Below, piece by piece: positions 13,201 to 25,900 of a stretch of 64,000 nt of DNA (the stretch's first letter is position 1; each line of letters opens with the position of its first letter). Both the position numbers and the translations under genes were made by a program. A model generated the notes under the pieces. It was not told where the DNA came from and searched no databases. It saw nothing but the letters and a program-made list of their open reading frames with translations. This DNA comes from Anseranas semipalmata. Its lineage: Eukaryota > Chordata > Aves > Anseriformes > Anseranatidae. The stretch is from assembly GCA_013399115.1 (NCBI GenBank), contig VXAA01003297.1, positions 356,848 through 420,847 of the forward strand. Reading direction: 5' to 3'.

Positions 13201-15149
13201 AATTTACCTGAAATACCTTAAAGACAGAAGTTCAAACAGCCAGATAGACCAAAATGGGGTTCTCTCAGCTCCAGCAGAGCCCATATTCCCGTGCTTGCAA
13301 AATTGGGAAGAGTTTAAAACAGGTGCTTGGCTCCAAAATGAAGAGCCGGTGGGTGCTCCCAGCAGGCGCCAAGGTAAAGTCCCACTAATCAGCTGTCCCT
13401 GAGGATGCAGCAGCTCCCAGACCCACTGAAATTCAGCAGGAGCTACATAGCTGACAGCCTCACCACACTGCAAGCTCCGAGGGAATGATGATGATGCCAT
13501 GGCATCATCCAGAGCAAAGCATCAGCACAACCCCACTGTGGGATGAAGCAGCAGGACCTATGCACCCCTGATCTTTGCTCCCCTGGGAAGCACTTTTACT
13601 GCCATGGGAAGGGCACCTTGGGAAGACCTTCTTCCAGCTTTGACTATAGGGCAACGTGTCTACTCCAGAAGCCTCAATCAAAGGCAAGTATTTGGATTTC
13701 CCTACTCCACTCTAAAATTTTGGTAGAAAAATAAATCCAATTAGAAAGTTTCCCATATGGTCACTCTCCTGTGCCAGCACACATGACCTAGGTAACCCAG
13801 CACAACCTATTCCCCCCCAAGACCATGGTGCACCATCCAGTAATCCATTGTTACGATGGCCCACAGGGACTTTCTTCTAGCAGCTGTTGCTGTCATCATG
13901 GGGTCAGAAGCGTGCTGAGCATGGAAAATATCTGTCCCAAGGCTCCAATCTCCAGGTTAGCAGTGCAGAGAAGGACAGTTTTCATTATGAGTACAGAGGA
14001 GACAACATCTAAGGAAAAGGAGGGGGAAAGGATTACCCTAAAGGTCTTATTAGTTTGGGATAAGAGTAGCAGTGAAACACATACGGGAGTCGAGGAAGAG
14101 AGTTTGAGACCTCCTTCCATCTGGGTAAGAGTGGTATTGGGGGGAGCAGACAGGACAAGCAAGAAGATAGGACCGGAATGAGAATTAAGGGTGAGTGAAG
14201 GACAGAGCAGGACAGATTGAAGGAGAAATCAATCTATGAGACCTGTGCTCCCTCCAACACGCCGCTGGGTACAGCTGGCAATAACTTTCTCTGCTTCCCA
14301 AATACACTTCAAAAAAGCCCTAACAGACAAAAAGCACACTTTTCTGCTTTATGGCTTAGCCGTGTAAAAAGGTGGAAATTCAACATTTTTATTAAACGGC
14401 TGAAGTCTGCTGAGGGCACCTAAAAGTTTTAGCCACAGACCTACCATGGTGCTACAGATTGCTTTGTGTTTTTCTTCAGCAGACATTTAAAAAACACTTA
14501 AGACAACAAGAATTATAGTTACACACATTCTAATATTGAAGCTATCATTAGGGTTGAATGCCCAAGCCACAAGGAAACGCTAGAATTAAAAGTTGTTTGT
14601 GTAGCCCCAATATGGGGTCTGCATATGTAAAAGTATTGTTAGTGGTGCTGAGCTCTGCTCCTTTGCTGTTTTACCCTTGTTCCACGTGAAGGACAGGAGC
14701 AGCCAGAAACAAACTAGGACTACGCAGCTAAAGGACACTGGAAGGACCCCTGCTTTTATTGTTGCAGAGCATGGCAGAGTGACCCTGCACTTATCTCTAA
14801 ACTGCAGGAAGGATAAGTATGTTGCAGCTGAAAGCTGCAATACAGAGTTTAGATCTCCAGGCCTTGCCTTCCACCATGAAAAAGGTCACTTTAAACAAGT
14901 GGTCACCAACTGTTATTTTTCAATACGCACTATAGACCAGAAGCCCCAAGTCCAGCTCAAGGGAGGATTGACAGCACACTTCTGCACCTGAAGGCTCCAT
15001 GCTTTAAACATAGGAAGTGCACATAAATGCTTTGAAAAAACCTGGTCCCAGGTATCTGTAATTAAGATTTCAAAATTACTGAATGCTTGTGATTTCAATC
15101 TGTGCACACTGCCATCCCCTCTGTATATGCAGGGAGCCAAGAGCAGCCC
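4232..15149. other. Intronic sequence without identified genes
   Basis: About 11 kb with no coding exon or RNA gene that I can recognise. It contains A-rich runs (8850-8866 and 12727-12750), AT-rich patches such as 8990-9065, and many short chance frames. The phrase ggtctgattctcccc at 9067 resembles an old amniote repeat wording but is too short to call. Confidence 0.5.
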
Positions 15150-15236
15150 TTTCCTCCCAGGGGTGTTGTAAAGATAAATTAATATTTGTGAAGCACTTGG
15201 GTTCTATAATGATGAGTGCTCAGATACTACTGTGAT
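15150..15236 (+). repeat. MIR-like SINE fragment (3' part)
   Basis: The stretch containing gggtgttgtaaagataaatt, then aatatttgtgaagcacttgg and gatgagtgctcagatac, follows the MIR 3' wording (ggttgttgtgaggattaaat, then a gtaaagcgcttag block). It is diverged but colinear. Confidence 0.5.
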
Positions 15237-15589
15237 AAAAAAAGACCATGAGGAAATCAATAATCCTGTCTTCAGAGCAGGGCTTAAACAGGGTGTTGTC
15301 AATAAGGCCTAGAGCCACGCATTGAACAAACACAGGAAAACAAAGTATAATCTGGCTGCTCATTAAGTGAGCACCATCCTTTGAGGACCTGACAGAGGCA
15401 GGGGACTGATGGGAAAATATATGGGCTGTGAGCACATGATGAAAGGCACTGGCCACCTTAATCCTGCACTTTGAATGTTGGAGCTCTGTGTTTTGCAACA
15501 GTTCCTTGCATTTCCATCCTCCCCTTTTTCCCAGCTTCTTCAGTTGCTCAAGGGCATCTTAATTAGCCCTCACAATGGGTGGCAGGGCA

Positions 15590-15672
15590 TGATGATCTTT
15601 ATTTTCAGATGAGCAAGAACTAGTAGAGGAGTCCAGCAACATGCCTAAGGTTAACCTCAGGGGATGGAAGGG
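15590..15672 (-). repeat. MIR-like SINE fragment (core part)
   Basis: The wording ttattttcagatgagcaaga, followed by acatgcctaaggttaac, corresponds to the reverse complement of the MIR core (cagatgaggaaactgag, then gcccaaggtcac). It is short and degenerate, and in the opposite orientation to the MIR-like piece about 350 bases before it, so it is a separate insertion. Confidence 0.4.
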
Positions 15673-18600
15673 GAGAATTTGGATGATTCTGGCCCTAAAC
15701 TTTTACTGCAGGGTAGCTCATTCACCAGCCAGTGCCCAGCTGAAAAAACCAACCACCCTTGTGCATAGGAATGCTTTCTGTATTCTGATTTAGGCAAATA
15801 GAAGTGCTGAAATATTAGTACTGACATATTCTAGCAATATGCATAAAAGAATGAACAGCTGAGGTCTGAAAATTATTTTCTTCCTGGAGAAAAACCATCC
15901 TCACAGCATTTTCAAGTGGCATTTCCACTTAGACCAAGTCCGTGGGTCCAGTGCCCAACTGCAGTGGACCCAGAATTTAGCTCTGCGACTCTTACCCGAT
16001 TTAAGTGAGCAAACCTGGAAAGCCTGCTCCCCAGGAAGAGGAAGCCAGGTCCCAGTGGGCTGCCATTGCTTCAGCTGACAGACTTATTTTATATCAGGAA
16101 TAAAATTAGACAAAAACAGGAAACGATTGTTCCTCTGACTTTAGGGTTAAGGGGCAAATGCTATCAATAGGGCTAAAGTAGAGAGAGGCTGTGTGCTATG
16201 AGATATGATTGCTATTCACCAAGGAGAAGAGCAAATTAGAAGGAAAGTGCCAAGAACAGCCACCGTGCCTTGGATTAATGACAAGAAACAACATCTTTAT
16301 GTAATAAGATCCAGTGCGTCTAGCACTGTAAACTGCAAGGAAAAATTGAAATATGTACAAAAAAGCTGAAACATGTCCAATTTTGCTCGCGTTTTTTCAA
16401 GCCTTGAGCACACTGGGACACCTCTTCCTGCCAAGGCAGAAGAATAGAGAGGATCTGGGGAATGAAGGCAGAGAAAAGGCAGCAGCAGGAAGAGCTCAGG
16501 AGACGGAAAAAGTTCCTCACATCCCTACGCCTGAGCAGCCGCATGTTCACAAGCGCAGGTTGCTCCACTGACAGCCCCATCACCTACTGTGAACCAATGC
16601 CAGGGAACAAAACACGCAACTACTGGCATCCAAAATACCAGTCTTACCCCTGATGAGAGCAGATGAGGATGGGTTGCCACCACCGACATCCACAGAGCTG
16701 GTGCAGTATTGCCGTTAGCAGTCAATAAGAGCAGAGCTGCCTGCTGCCAAACAGGAGCATAACCAAGCAACACATGCTCAGCACTGGTAATGGCATATAC
16801 CTCCCCCACACACACCAATTCACATTCCCCTCAGATCACTCCAGCCAGCAGGCAGAGAGTGCAAGGCAAGGTAGGGAGGCAGGTTAAGTTAGTAAATCAG
16901 GCTCCCTTTCTAGTCATTGATAGAAAACCAGCACCTTCATGGACCATCCAGACCATCTGCCTTGGGCATCAACAGCTAGACAGCTACCTCAGAGAAGCCA
17001 CTTGTCTTCTAGACAGCTCGCCTCCACATTTCATCCCCAGTGACAGACCTGTCTGAACTCGAGAAATCAACTCTCAGCCAAATAACCTTGCACCTAGGGG
17101 AGCATGCTCTCTGAATTGACTTGGTTCCATTAGCACAGTGCTCACCTGAGCTAAAGACAGCCACTGCAACACCAAGGTGCTGAGGACACCCATGCTCTCA
17201 AGCTTGCAGGTGCTCCAAAATGAGGTTGTGGCTGACCACAACACCTTTTCTACACAACCAGGTCTTGGTAGCACTTCTAGTGATGTCCATGCAGAGGAGG
17301 TCTTTGCACAGGCTGCAGGTGTCTGGGGCTCTCTGGCTGCTCCCAGTTCCTCTGGTGAGGCTGGCTGTGTGGACAGGCCAAAACTGCTAAAGGTGAATGG
17401 AAAAACCACACCACAGAGTAGCACCATCAGCTGCCCTTCTTCCAGCTCACATTCCCCTGGCCAGTCCTGTCATTCCCCATTGGGATTAGAAATCTGTCCC
17501 CAGGCCCTGGCTAGCCTTAATCCGATTACTCCAGGCTGTCTTAACTTCTGCTGTCATGAAACCCTCTCTCTTCCTTTGACTCACTGAATTTCCCTGTCCC
17601 TTGGCTACCTCTCAAACTGCCCTTGTGCATCAGAACCAAGAGGAGAGGCCTGAGGAGGAACAGTGCAAAGGTGAGACACAACCACCACTGCCATCTCTGG
17701 ATATCACCTGCCACACTAGAGACAGCTGCTGTTCCCCATAAATCCCCTCCTTGCAAGAATGAAGAGTGGATGCTCTCATGACCAATTTGTCTATGCCACC
17801 AAAGGTCAGAGCTGACCTAAATTACAAAGGGAGCTTGAAGGGGTTAGTTCCCAACCCATGGGACACCAGATCTCCAGGTCCCCAGGGCACTGCTCTGTAT
17901 ACACTGCATCCCTTTCCCCTATCTGCCACACAGCACCTCCTCACCACTGCTCCAAGTGAAAACAAACACCAACTAAGGTTGCAAAGCATCAGTGAGAGGC
18001 GAAAAACAGATAGAGAAGTTGCTGAGAACAGTAAGAGACAAAGCAGAGAGCACCCTGGGGAGGTGATGTGAAGAGATTAGAGAGAGAGAGAGAAGAGACG
18101 TACTTAAGGTAAGAGCTATCAAAGTAATAAAACACTAGATAAGGACCAAGGTGCCTACAACAGAAAACAGATGGAGAGACTGATTTGGGGAGAGGGCAAA
18201 TATGTTTATACGCTACTACAAGAGAGAAACTTCAAGTCAACGTTGCATACGCACCAGAGCGCTCTGCCTACAAGCCTCCCTCTCTGAGGAACATGACATG
18301 CATCCCTCCTCCTCTTCTAATCAGGGCTTCTCATCTTGTCTTCTGCGCAGACAGGAATAACATACACAGGAAGCTCAGGCAGATGCTAAAATTCAACTGT
18401 GTCCCTACCCCACTGCCCATCAAACTGTGCCACCCACTGGCAAGTGAACCACCCCTTAAGTTCTCTTTGGGTTCCTATCATCCTCTGCCCCACTGAACAG
18501 TCATTTCCACCCTCTGAAATTTAGCCTAGAGAATACTTTTTACACATTACCATATCCTTTGAGCAGCTTTTTAAGGAAATTAGACACATCCAATTTGAGT

Positions 18601-18985
18601 GTCTCATCCCTTCAACATCTTCCCATTCCCCCAGATTCCTTCCAAAGAACATTAACATCAGCTATATCCATATATTTTTTTCTATTTTCCTTTTCTGCCT
18701 CTTAGATGCATGGGGTGTTTCTATGAAGAAGGTGGAGGGGTTTCACTGATGATCCTCTCCAAAGCCTTGGTCATTAGGCTGTTATTCTCATTAGAACACC
18801 TGTGAGCAAGCATCAGCTCCCATAGGTTGAAAGCAGACTACCCAGTTGGTCTAAAGGCAAGCAGCTTTTTTCCCCTCCCTTTCATTAAGTTATTAAATAA
18901 CCACTCCTGAATGACCCTCAGTCCTTTACAAGGTTGTTTATTGGATGCCCATTGAAGCCTGTGTTCTTTCACCCCTCCCAGGTCA
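15673..18985. other. Intronic sequence, nothing recognisable
   Basis: No exon, RNA gene or clear repeat family was seen. A short GA-rich microsatellite (gagagagagagagaagag) lies near 18077-18097. Frames such as the 136-codon one at 17177-17587 have no recognisable motif. Confidence 0.5.
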
Positions 18986-18991
18986 CCATCT

Positions 18992-19538
18992 GTCCTGGTT
19001 TCAGCTGGGATAGAGTTAATTTTCTTCATAGTGGCTGGTATGGTGCCATGTTTTGGATTTAGGAGAAAATGTTGATAACACACTGATGTTTTAGTTGTTG
19101 CTGATCAGTCCTTATGCAGAGCCAAGGATGTTTCAGCTTCTCATACTGCCCTGCCAGCAAGGAGGCTGGGGGTGCACCAGGAGCTGGGAGGGGACACAGC
19201 CAGGACAGCTGACCCAGAGTGGCCAAAGGGATGTCCCATACCATATGGCATCATGCTGAACAAAAAAAGAACACAGAGCTGGCTAGTGGGGGCTGCTGTT
19301 TTCATTGGAGACTGACTGGGCATTGGTCAGTAGGTGATGAGCAATTGTGTTGTGCATCGCTTGTTCTGTGTATTCTTTTGCTATTATTATTTTCCCTTCC
19401 TTCTCTGTCCTATTAAGCTATCTTTCTCTCAACCCACAAGCCCTACCTTTTTTTTCCAATTCTCTCCCCCATCCCATTGGGGGGGGAATGAGCAAGTGGC
19501 CATGTGGTGCTTAGCTGCCTGCCAAGTTAAACCACACG
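18992..19538 (+). mobile_element. Solo LTR of an avian endogenous retrovirus
   Basis: The 547-bp element opens with TGTCCTGGTTTCAGCTGGG, the 5' end of a high-copy LTR I associate with neoavian genomes. It closes in an aagttaaaccacacg segment that resembles the usual end of that LTR. The 6-bp direct repeat accatc flanks it exactly (18986-18991 and 19539-19544), as expected for a target-site duplication. No gag, pol or env sequence and no partner LTR is present, so it is a solo LTR left by recombination. The exact 3' end could be off by one or two bases because the last bases differ from canonical CA. Confidence 0.85.
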
Positions 19539-19544
19539 ACCATC

Positions 19545-20880
19545 CTCCTCCCAGCTTTGCCATGCTACTTCACTCTTACAGTATTTAAGTGTAGTCCTGG
19601 AAATTAAACGGGGCTCTGGAAAATTGATTAGATCTTAAAACCACAAACTGTGCTGAGTCTGAAGAAAAAGGCACAAGAACCACATCAAAAGCTAACTCCA
19701 TTAAAAGAGAAACCTTGGGTTTGAAGGGTAGGAGGAGCAGTCTGCAGAAAGTAACACCTAACTAATTCTGAGTACAATTTGACAAGAAAAGACAGAAGAA
19801 CCAAGAAGTGTTTCTCATGTAGACACCCAGCAAACAGGAAAAAAAAAAGAAACAGTTCCCTTTGAAACACCTGCATCTCTTGCTGACAAATACTAGTGTT
19901 ATGACTAAATCAGAACTTCTCAGCTTGTGGGAGCTTGAACTGTTGTGAGAATGCAGAAAATGCTGCAGATTTGGTGTAAAGACACAAGCAGGGCATGTAG
20001 AAGTAATGCAACAGGTCTGGGCCTTTGTGCAATGAAAGAAAACCTTCAGTCCAGCCAGTGCTTTCTTATAGTAGCCTCATGCTGATGAATTGCCTGCTCA
20101 CTTGCTCAGTGTGCTACAGGTTTGTCCCCAAATGAGCTTCAAGACATAGCTGAACCTCCAACTAGTTAGTAAGTTGGTCAAGATCTTTCTTTGTAACCAG
20201 CGTCTGTATCACAGCCTAGAAAAAAAAAAGTCACTAATTCTTAGACCAAAGGTCCATAAAAACTTCAGGAGGATGGAGGGAAGACAAACATAAACAAGCC
20301 ATGATGTAGAACGCGGTGTGTCCAGACTAGTCAGAGGCCAACCTATCCAACCAAGGGAGAGGTAATCTTCCCCTTGAGGGGTCCCATCTTCCTAAAGCAA
20401 GCAGCTCATCTCCTTGTTGCATCTATTTACAAAGCAGGGAAGAGTCAGAGCCTGTATTTACCTCTTGGGAAGGAGCTCTTACTCCTGACCTGTTTTCAGC
20501 AGGAGGGATGAAAGATGAGACACCAGAGCCTGGGCAAGGACACATCCCCAGCATGTTCACACTCCCTCAGCCTGACATGGTCCTTCAGTGCTCCTCATCA
20601 ACAGGTAAGCATGGGGTGGGCACTTCAGGGTGCTGAGGTGGTAGGCTCCAACCTCACCCCCAGTTACTGATCATGAGACAGAAATTACTCCCACCAAGAG
20701 GTATTTAGACTGAAGCAGCTCCTGCTCTCTCCAGAGCTGGAAATCTAGTGTTCTCTGGACTGGGAACACTCAAAAGGGCAAGAAACTTGAAAGTAAAGGA
20801 GTAAAAAAGTGGTGATGAGAATTAAACAGAATGTTCACTAAAGGAAATGACAGTGCTTACAGGCTCTCAGAAAGCCTACA
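19545..20880. other. Intronic sequence, nothing recognisable
   Basis: Mixed-composition sequence with no exon-like or RNA-like signal. The A-run at 20220-20231 is the only simple repeat noted. Confidence 0.5.
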
Positions 20881-20884
20881 CTAG

Positions 20885-21010
20885 TCAGGGAGCAGTCAGA
20901 GGAATATGACAAAAATAAATGGGCATCTTGAGCTGGACCAAATGTCTGTCCAGCTTGGGCTCCAACACAGCTGCCCAGGGAAGTGTGAAAAAATGGGATG
21001 AGCAGGCATA
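20885..21010 (+). repeat. Possible old interspersed repeat
   Basis: The wording gctggaccaaatgtctgtcc, then agcttgggctccaacacagc, resembles a frequent amniote repeat phrase (gaccaaaggtccatctagcc, followed by an aacagtggcc block). I cannot name the family with confidence. It is highly diverged. Confidence 0.35.
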
Positions 21011-22747
21011 ATACTTCCCTTAGGCACTCTTCCAGCTGCCAACCGCTCTCAGCTCACCAGCTCCCTGAGCCAAATCACAGTTCACTCCCCCTTCGTGGAT
21101 ACCTCCTAATGAGGGGTGAATGGGAACAGCCAAAGAGAATAACAGCACTTGAGGAAAGCTAAGGAAATATTGATATCAATCTTGATACAGGATAATTGAG
21201 ACAGCACCAATGTGTAGACTTTCCATACATAATCTACTGATGATGTCTCATCTTCAGAAGAAATTGGATGATATGCTGCTGTCTCATACAGTGGATGTTT
21301 TATCAATAGCCTTAACCAGATATTTCAGTACCTGGGATCCTGTTACAAAAATGATGGGTGGAAAATTTTCTGAACACTTTCTGGCTGCGATTACCAAAGG
21401 GTGGAAAAAACAGCTCAAGCTTATTGGAAGCCATCACTCCTAGGGAAGGATGCTAGTTCATTATGAAAGCCTGTTATTTTGTCATCTGAAATAACATTTA
21501 TTTTTTGTTCATTCCTTTACCTTTATTAACTCATGCTAGTGTAGTTCTGTGCTTCTGTTGAAAGGACCTGTAGCACATTTTGCCTTAAATACAGTAATAT
21601 TTGTCTACTGAACTGTGTCTAGTTGATGTTTCTGATGCCAGGCAGAGTGATCACGAAAAGCTGGAGACCAATGATCCAGACTCACTTGCTTTGTGAACCA
21701 TGTCAAGTGCACATCACATCCTCCCCAACACCAAAAAAAGTGTGAACATTCACTTGCTGACCTGATACCTGCAGATCTTGGGTGAATCAGCAGGAAACAA
21801 AAGTATGTAATTCCACACTCTTAGAAAAGGTCAAGCGTGGTTTGTGGGGAGGGGGAGGCAGCACATTGCTGGGCAGGATGCACCGCGCACAGGAAGATCA
21901 CAAAAGCAAGATGCAGTATTTGTCACCTCTAAATGGAGTCTGCAGAGCTGAAGGATTCAGAATTAAGCCTGGACTGTTGTCTACATAAGATATTTTTTAA
22001 ACCTAACCAAAGTTTGACCTAAATTACTAAATAAATTTAACATCAGGTTTTGGGGGGAGTGTAGTCATTTGTATCTGTTGACTTAATGACCAGGTTTTTC
22101 CCCCCTTCTGGATTTAGCTCTCAAACTAGGTCACAGTGATTACCCACATCCATTCTGAAGACAACGCCTCTCTGCTTCTTCCATGGAGGAAAGAGGAGAA
22201 GAAGCAAAGGGTGAAGTTATCACACACAAGCGCAGTATTTGTACCTAGGCAGAGTGCAGTATGTTTTGATTCAAAGCCTCTTGAGATGAGAAAGCTGAGC
22301 TTTCTGGAGTAAGTCTTCACCCCTTCTCCAGGGGGAATTTAAGAGAAGGACAATCGGTACTAGCTTCTCCAGCACCTCTGCTGAAATTACTTGGTCCTTG
22401 CTTTCCTTTGGGGTCCCTGCAGCACTGCTGGGAGAGGCTGCCGGGTAATGTGCAAAGAAAGCACCATCCCCTGACTGGCTTGGTTTTTGCCCCACTGATC
22501 AGTAACACATACTGTTTTGTCTGTAAAATGTGGACAGCAGCCTTTTGGTGGGTGCCTGGCACTACTCATAGCATGCTCTTCCTCTAGCATGGTTGGAGCA
22601 GGAGAAACTGGTCTCTGCCATTGCTCGGATCTCCTGGCACTCAGTGACATCCACTCCTTCAAAAGATTTGCCTCTGCCATCCACTTCAACAGAAAAATGC
22701 TTGTGGATACTTTCACAATCAGATTCTGCTTCTGTATCTTTCCTCTG
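21011..22747. other. Intronic sequence, nothing recognisable
   Basis: No supported gene. AT-rich patches occur around 21480-21610 and 21990-22060. The sequence before the CR1 tail (22320-22747) carries long frames on both strands without recognisable domains. Confidence 0.5.
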
Positions 22748-22931
22748 CGGGTGATGGACCAGTGGCACAGGTTGCCCAGCAAGGTTGTGGAGGCTCTCTC
22801 CTTGGAGACCTTCAAAAGCCGCCTGGATGTGGTCCTGGGCAGCCTGCACTGGGAGGCCCTACTGGAGCAGGGGGCTGGACGAGATGGCCTCCAGAGGTCC
22901 CTTCCAAACCAAACCATTCTGTGATTGTGAT
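22748..22931 (+). mobile_element. CR1 LINE 3' tail
   Basis: It contains gtggcacaggttgcccagca, then gttgtggaggctctctcctt and ggagaccttcaaaagccgcc, and ends in ggctggacgagatggcctcc, a ggtcccttcc block and the short tandem tail attctgtgattgtgatt. This is a clear CR1 3' end, less diverged than the other CR1 pieces in the window and so probably younger. Confidence 0.95.
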
Positions 22932-25900
22932 TACCTCCATTGAGCCCAAAGCTTCATTGCACTGAGCACTGCTCAAGTCCCCCCACTCTCCAAGAGCAGA
23001 CTGTCAAAGGGACCAGGAACCAGGTGGGAGGAAGGAAAGGACTGGAGGAGATGATCCCCCACATTGCATCCCCTGCTGCAGAAAAGTGGGGGTGAGGGAG
23101 AAGGTGTGTTAATGCCCAAAGGGAACAGAGGTATACCCTATCCCAGCAGTAGGAGGGAGGGAGCAAGACCTCACTAACCTGAAGCTGATGAAGGTCTGAG
23201 GGATGCTATCAGTTTGGGGGATGGGGAAAAAGGAAGGTGAGGAAAAGCAAATGCAAAACAAATCCTGAGGCTGAAGACTATCCTTGTGCCCAGCATAATC
23301 AGACAGCACATCACCACTACAGAAGAGAAAGCAAGAGGTAGGAAGAGAGATGTAAAGCAGAGCTGCATGTTGCCAGAATTTTTTTAATCTTCCCTTTATC
23401 AGCCAAATTTTTCGTGTCCTCCCCCTGGCCCAGCATCTCACCACTGCTGAGGAGCTAGTCTGATGGAGCATCTTAAATATTTCATGCAGCCTTCAGACTT
23501 GCAATCCTTCTCTCCCCATCTGCTTCAGTCCAGCCCTGCTGAAATTTCAGCAGGCCCATGGCAGCCTGCCTGGGTAAGGGCTCCCCTCGGCCCTCCTTTC
23601 CCTCAGTCCACCTCCCTTCGTTCTCCCCTCCTGCCCTATTAAGGCTCCCATCTTCCCTTCTCTCCATTCTGTCCCCAGAGAAATCAAGTCCCAGACCGAA
23701 TCTCTTCCTCCCTGCTTCCACACTTCCTCTCAATTCCCTTTTCTCCAACCTTCAGCCCCTTCACTTCCTTTTCTATTCATTTTCTGTTTTATTTTCATTC
23801 TTAATGAGCCATTGCCTGAGGTCAGGATTAATAATCCACACTTCAGACATGTGTTAATCCCTCAGTAAATCAAGTGTGGGCACAAGGAACTTGGCAGCCT
23901 GATGTGCAGGCAGGAGACCCATTGGCAAAGTTGCACAGGGAACCTTTAGAGATGGGGGACAGGGCTCACAGGGGAGGGCAGCCTGGGGCAGGAGGCTGGC
24001 AGGGTCTCCACTGGGGCAAGTCACTCATAACCAGGCTTAAGCCCTGGTTCTCCCAAGTGAAGCATTTGAACTGAACCCTGCAAGCACAAAAGAGAAAGGT
24101 TTCTTTTCACTCAAAAGGCCCCTGGCTACAAAAGAGGGGGGCATTTCTGTCTGCAGCAAAAGGGAACCTGGCATAGGACAGGGAACCTCTCCCTGGGGAG
24201 GCAACAACTTACTAAAACAAGGAGAAAATCAGCATGCTGTACCCAGAGAAACTGTGTCATCCCCGCATCACTTTGGAGCCACTCCTCCCCAGAGCAGGGG
24301 TTTGACTCTCCCAGGAGCCCCCTCACCACCTCCACCCTGTTGAAGGGACCCTGCTTCACCTGCAGCTCACAAACCACAGGATGGTCACTACCATATAGAG
24401 GGACAGAAGTACCAACTCCCTCTCTATCTCCATTGCCCCCTTCACACTTTCCTTAGAGATTCCCCCATCAGATGCTCAAGGAATATGGGGGCTCAACCGT
24501 TTCACCACCAATGAGAGCAAAGAAAGCAATTTTTCAAATGGAGAAGGAGGGTTGTTGTGGGCACAGATGAGTAAGGGTCATTCTGGCTATGCAGGGACTC
24601 CCGTACTCACAGCAGCCATAAGAGACAAAAAGACCACAGCAGGCAGTAGGGACTGACATTGGGTCACAACTAGAGCACTGGAGTGAGGAAGATATTGAGG
24701 AGCAAGAAGTGAGGATGCCAGTGAGATCTGATGGGGCTGGTGCCCAGCACTCTGCAATGGGGGAGAGCATGGCTTACCCAGCTGAGGGTCTGAGTCAGGG
24801 CCAGGGACAGACCACAAGGCAACAGGAGGTAGCAGATAGTGAAAAGAGTTGATAGAATAGCTGCAGAACTAAGCACAGTGACGAACAGGGTTAAAATCTT
24901 TTCTTGCTGCTAACCTCTCTAGGCCACATTACCTATATCTCATAGCCAAGGATCTTTTGAAATTCCCATTACAGGACCATTAGCTTCCTCTTCAGTTGTT
25001 AGTGAGAACATTAAGTAACACCAGACCACCACCAACCCAGCTCTGCTCCTGTTTACCTTAGTGGGAGCATTGCCATCAGTTCTGCACCCACACTCCTGGC
25101 TTCCCAGAAAGGTTCTGTCTCCCTCCCCGCTTTGTTATCTGTGCAGAAGCAGTGGCAGGTGCTCTCCCAGGCTCCCACATGGGAAAGCAACACATTTGCC
25201 TCGGGTGGCAAGTGCCAGAGAGGCTGTTTTACCCAGAAAAGTCATAGAAACGCCCAGGCAGTGGAGGGTGTGGGAGCCAAGGGGAGCACACCACAGCAGG
25301 AAATGAGGTGGCTTTGCTCTGCTTTGTTTTTGATCTCCTCACCACTCTTCTTTGCCTGAATGGGATTAGAGAAGCAACAAGGGAGCTTCACTGCCAGGCA
25401 CACTCCATGGCAACACATCGGGTTTAAAGACACACCAGCTCCTAGGCACACTAGCACACCGCCTCGTCCTATCCCCCAGGCCCCCTCTCCTGCGCCTTCT
25501 CCATGCTCCAGCTCGCCTGGCTGTCCCAGGAGGTCCTGCCTAGCAGGTCTTCCTCAGATGGACGGATACACAGAGGACCAGTGAAGTACCTGAACCAAAA
25601 CCCTCCACAACTCCCGGTTCTCTTAGACCATCCTCCTCCCCTCCAGCAACACCTGCCGTGAGAGCATCCCCAGAGCAACATCCCACCAAGTCACAGGCAG
25701 CAGCAGAGCACATGCTCCTCCAGGAGCTCAGCTCCCCACTCACAATCAGAGGAGAAGGCAGAAGATGTTCTGCTTTGTCTCCTCTTCCCACTGGGCCTCC
25801 TGAAAGCAGAGAAATGACAACTCAACAGCTGCCTCGCTGTCTGGGGGATGGGGTGGGAGGTACAAGCATTTTGGGAAAAGGAGAATTGAGCTGAATAAAG

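Noticed and set aside
22387..22924. 176-codon minus and 135-codon plus frames
   Set aside because: They overlap the CR1 3' tail, whose non-coding end explains part of them.
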